NCBI GenBank assembly: GCA_964448005.1 | Contig: CAYUUW010000051.1 | Span: 1-9,101, forward strand | Reading direction: 5' to 3' | Length of the DNA: 9,101 nt | Source: CAYUUW01 sp964448005 | Lineage (GTDB): Bacteria; Patescibacteriota; Gracilibacteria; UM-FILTER-43-11 | Part shown: piece by piece, positions 6,752-9,101 of the stretch | Numbering within the stretch: position 1 is the first letter of the stretch | Layout: every line of letters begins with the position of its first letter | Program-made: the position numbers and the translations under genes | Notes under the pieces: model-generated | Database searches by the model: none | Seen by the model: the letters and a program-made list of their open reading frames with translations, nothing else | What the model was told of the DNA's origin: nothing

Positions 6752-6958
6752 TCAAATTGGGGACCAAAAATCCATCTTTTTGAAAGCAGGGTTGGATGAG
6801 TCGAAAAAAGAGGAATCCGACCTTCGACCCGGAGGGCTGCGAAAGGGGTACGATGAACGTAATTTTGAGCTATCGTACCTTTCGTTTTTCACTGGAGTCC
6901 CCCGGAAAGATAGGCCAAAATAAGGGCAGACCGATGATTTGACCTAGCCCGATCTTCG
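6752..6958. other. Intergenic region between the large gene's promoter and pbpC
   Basis: Apart from the hairpin at 6840-6889, this stretch shows a weaker imperfect inverted repeat (6790-6797 with 6815-6822, including one G-T pair). No convincing promoter for pbpC and no Shine-Dalgarno before its start were found. No credible small gene was found; the ATG at 6934 is followed by a stop after one codon. Confidence 0.5.
6840..6889 (+). terminator. Terminator-like hairpin upstream of pbpC
   Basis: CGAAAGG, a GG bulge and TACGAT (6840-6854) pair with ATCGTACCTTTCG (6872-6884), followed directly by TTTTT on the + strand. The 17-nt loop is long for an intrinsic terminator. It would stop + strand transcription entering pbpC, although no + strand gene lies between it and the upstream minus-strand gene. 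It may be left over from an earlier arrangement, insulate pbpC, or be an operator-like element. Confidence 0.45.
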
Positions 6959-9101
6959 CTGAAGCCAAAACCCCTCAAAACCCTCGGCGTTCTCAGCCTT
7001 CTCTTCCTAGCAGGGCTTGCTGTCTTTCTGGCTTGGCCCCTTCCCCAGGCTCTGCGCTTCGATAGCAGCCAGCAGCCCCTGCGCATCACGGATAGGAACG
7101 GCCAGCTGCTCTACGAACTGCGGAACGAGAACTACGGCTCCCAGGCGTATTTGGCCTACGAGCAAATTCCGCCCCAAGCCATCCGCATTCTGCTCGCCGT
7201 GGAGGACGCCGGCTTCTTCCGCCATCCGGGCGTCAGCACTCGGGGCATCCTGAGAGCCCTGTGGCAAAACGCTTCGGCAGGAGAGGTGATTTCCGGCGGC
7301 AGCACGCTCACCCAGCAGCTGGTTCGGCTGGGGCTCCGGCCCGAGCATCGCGGCTATGCCTACAAGGCCAAGGAAGCCTTGCTGGCCCTGAAGCTGGAAA
7401 GCCGCCGGAGCAAAAAGGAGATCCTGGAGGCCTACCTGAACCGGGTCTATTTCGGCCAGCAAGCCTACGGGCTGCAGGCGGCCTCCCAAGCCTATTTCGC
7501 CAAGAACGCCGCAGAGCTCTCCCTGGCCGAAGCCAGCTTCCTCATTGGCCTCATCCAATCCCCGGAAAGCTACAATCCCTTCCGGCATTTGGCCTTGGCC
7601 AAAAAGCGCCACCAAACGGTGCAGGGGATTCTGGCCCGCTCGGGAGCCTTTTCGGCGGAGGAATTGGCCGAGATCAAAAACGAGCCCCTAAGCCTCGCCT
7701 CGGGGAAAACCCGGATTCTGGCCCCGCATTTCGTGATGTGGCTGCTGGAGAACCGCAAGGAAGAAGTGGGCCAGCGCAGCCAGGAAGGCCAGCTGCGCAC
7801 CTCGCTTGATCTGGACCTGCAGCGGCAGGCGGAAACCCTGATCCAGCGGCATCTGGAAGGGCTGAAGGACAAGAACGTGACCTCCGGCGCAGCCGTCGTG
7901 CTGGAGGTTCGAACCGGAGAGATCCTGGCCATGGTGGGCTCGGCGGACTATTTCGATGCCGAGCATGACGGGGCGGTGAACGTCGCTGTGGCCCAGCGGC
8001 AGCCTGGCTCCACGCTCAAGCCCTTTGTGTACGCCCTGGCGCTGAAAAGCGGAGACACGGCCGCCAGCACGGTGGCGGATGTGGAAACCCGTTTCTTCAC
8101 GCAGGAGGGCAACCCCTACGTTCCGCGCAACTACGACTACGGCTACCATGGCCTGGTGCGCTACCGGGAGGCTTTGGCCAACTCCTACAACATCGCCGCT
8201 GTGAAGGTGCTGGAGAAAGTGGGGGTGAGGACGCTGATGGATTTCCTGGACGCTGCCGGAATCCGAACCTTCACCCGATCGCCCCAGCATTACGGGCTGG
8301 CCTTGGCCCTGGGCAGCGGAGAAGTGAAGCTGCTGGAGCTGGTTCAGGCCTACGCCATGCTGGCGAGGCAAGGGCGGGCGCTGTCCGCCATCCCATTCCC
8401 GGCCCAAGAGGATGCTTCCGGCGAACGGATCCTGGACGAAAAAATCGCCTGGCTGGTCAGCGACATTCTGGACGACGACGCGGCTCGGCTGCCGGAGTTC
8501 GGGGAAGGCGGCCCGCTGGAATTCCCCTTCCCTGTGGCAGCCAAAACCGGCACCACCCGCAATTCGCGCGACAACTGGACCGTGGGCTACACGCCCGATG
8601 TGGCGGTGGGCGTGTGGGTGGGCAATGCGGACAACCAGCCCATGATCGGCACCAGCGGAATCACGGGGGCGGGACCGATCTTCCACGACCTGATGCTGGC
8701 CGCCGCCAGCCGCTTCCCTTCCCGCGCCTTTGCGCGTCCGGACGAGCTGCGAAGCCTGGAAATCTGCAAGCTTTCCGGCCTGCGGATGAGCGAGCTGTGC
8801 CCCCACGCCCTGAGCGAATGGTTCATCGAAGGCAGCGAGCCGAAGCAGGAAGACGATATTTTCCGAAGAATCCGGATCGACAAGCGCAATGGCCTGCTGG
8901 CCTTCCCCAGCTGCCCGCCAGAGGAAACCCAGGAGGAGGTTTTTGCCTTCTTCCCGCCCGAGCTGCAGACCTGGGCTGCCGAGGGCCGTCGCGCCGGCAA
9001 CGGCCGGCGCCTGCGCCGGCTGCGCCAACTGTGGCGGGGCGGGCTGTCGGGCCTGCCAGGCCAGCCAGCCCCCGCCCAGCAAAGCGACCAGGCACCCGCC
9101 T
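6959..9101 (+). CDS. pbpC: Penicillin-binding protein 1C, bifunctional peptidoglycan synthase (3' end outside window)
   Basis: Numbered from CTG 6959. Residues 1-30 form a short basic tip (KPKPLK) and a hydrophobic signal anchor, placing the enzyme domains outside the inner membrane. The glycosyltransferase 51 domain follows: EDAGFFRHPG with catalytic-type E82, GGSTLTQQ (113-120), then KKEILEAYLNRVYFG. The transpeptidase domain has S351-T-L-K354, S409-Y-N411 and K529-T-G531, so both active sites look intact. After it come PBP1C-type sequences (LSGLRMSELCPHALSEWFIEGSEP) and a CPPEETQEEVFAFFPPELQTWA segment; the usual C-terminal BiPBP_C domain would lie past the window edge. The family polymerises and crosslinks peptidoglycan and is often paired with A2M, which sits on the far side of the two-gene insert. 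The frame opens after TGA 6935-6937 and has no ATG/GTG/TTG until about 7150, beyond the anchor, so CTG 6959 is the best-placed start, or the start codon is mutated. Identity is very secure; the start is not. Confidence 0.95.
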   Translation, partial: MKPKPLKTLGVLSLLFLAGLAVFLAWPLPQALRFDSSQQPLRITDRNGQLLYELRNENYGSQAYLAYEQIPPQAIRILLAVEDAGFFRHPGVSTRGILRALWQNASAGEVISGGSTLTQQLVRLGLRPEHRGYAYKAKEALLALKLESRRSKKEILEAYLNRVYFGQQAYGLQAASQAYFAKNAAELSLAEASFLIGLIQSPESYNPFRHLALAKKRHQTVQGILARSGAFSAEELAEIKNEPLSLASGKTRILAPHFVMWLLENRKEEVGQRSQEGQLRTSLDLDLQRQAETLIQRHLEGLKDKNVTSGAAVVLEVRTGEILAMVGSADYFDAEHDGAVNVAVAQRQPGSTLKPFVYALALKSGDTAASTVADVETRFFTQEGNPYVPRNYDYGYHGLVRYREALANSYNIAAVKVLEKVGVRTLMDFLDAAGIRTFTRSPQHYGLALALGSGEVKLLELVQAYAMLARQGRALSAIPFPAQEDASGERILDEKIAWLVSDILDDDAARLPEFGEGGPLEFPFPVAAKTGTTRNSRDNWTVGYTPDVAVGVWVGNADNQPMIGTSGITGAGPIFHDLMLAAASRFPSRAFARPDELRSLEICKLSGLRMSELCPHALSEWFIEGSEPKQEDDIFRRIRIDKRNGLLAFPSCPPEETQEEVFAFFPPELQTWAAEGRRAGNGRRLRRLRQLWRGGLSGLPGQPAPAQQSDQAPA

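Noticed and set aside
993..6958. Insertion sequence or integrative element
   Set aside because: No transposase, integrase, tRNA attachment site or terminal inverted repeats were found around the cassette.
7688..9082. 464-aa open frame on the - strand opposite pbpC
   Set aside because: It mirrors the intact PBP1C transpeptidase domain. Its His/Gln/Arg-rich composition is typical of an antisense shadow.

Overview
The window has a two-part layout. The outer genes look like one chromosomal locus. The left edge holds the C-terminal part of a bacterial alpha-2-macroglobulin (positions 1-992, + strand). The right edge holds most of a penicillin-binding protein 1C (6959 to the window end, + strand). 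These two families are commonly neighbours in Gram-negative-type bacteria (yfhM-pbpC in Escherichia coli), where A2M is thought to protect the cell from proteases and PBP1C to repair the wall beneath. Both outer genes are visibly GC-rich. TGA is a normal stop. The phylum cannot be fixed from the sequence. Bacteroidota is one possibility, because of the A2M-pbpC pairing, the weak start signals, promoters with about 19 nt between TTG and TA, and a REP-like GCGGATTGCAATCCGC palindrome, but this is only a guess.

Between the two, about 6 kb is occupied by two unrelated genes that point at each other. The + gene (1252-3249, 665 aa) is a GHKL-fold (MutL/Hsp90/MORC-like) ATPase with an S5-like transducer, a Gly/Pro linker, two predicted beta-sandwich domains and a basic C-terminal segment. 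Its N-box has Gln at the position normally held by the catalytic Glu. The - gene (3320-6697, about 1125 aa) is a mainly helical protein with long acidic and Pro/Ala/Glu-rich linkers that I cannot assign to any family. Each has its own promoter of similar geometry (TTGAC[T/A]-N16-TA[C/T]TAT), and they share a strong bidirectional terminator at 3270-3306. The GHKL leader carries two stem-loops.

The best candidate for an undescribed system is this convergent pair, a GHKL-Ig ATPase plus a giant helical/linker protein, inserted between A2M and pbpC. Nothing in the sequence proves that the two act together. No transposase, integrase, tRNA, rRNA or CRISPR array was seen. Local DNA oddities inside the large gene are a perfect 34-bp palindrome, an 84-bp imperfect repeat, and a dense G/C-tract segment with G-quadruplex and slippage potential. 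The pbpC reading frame has no ATG, GTG or TTG before its membrane anchor, so its start is either CTG or damaged.
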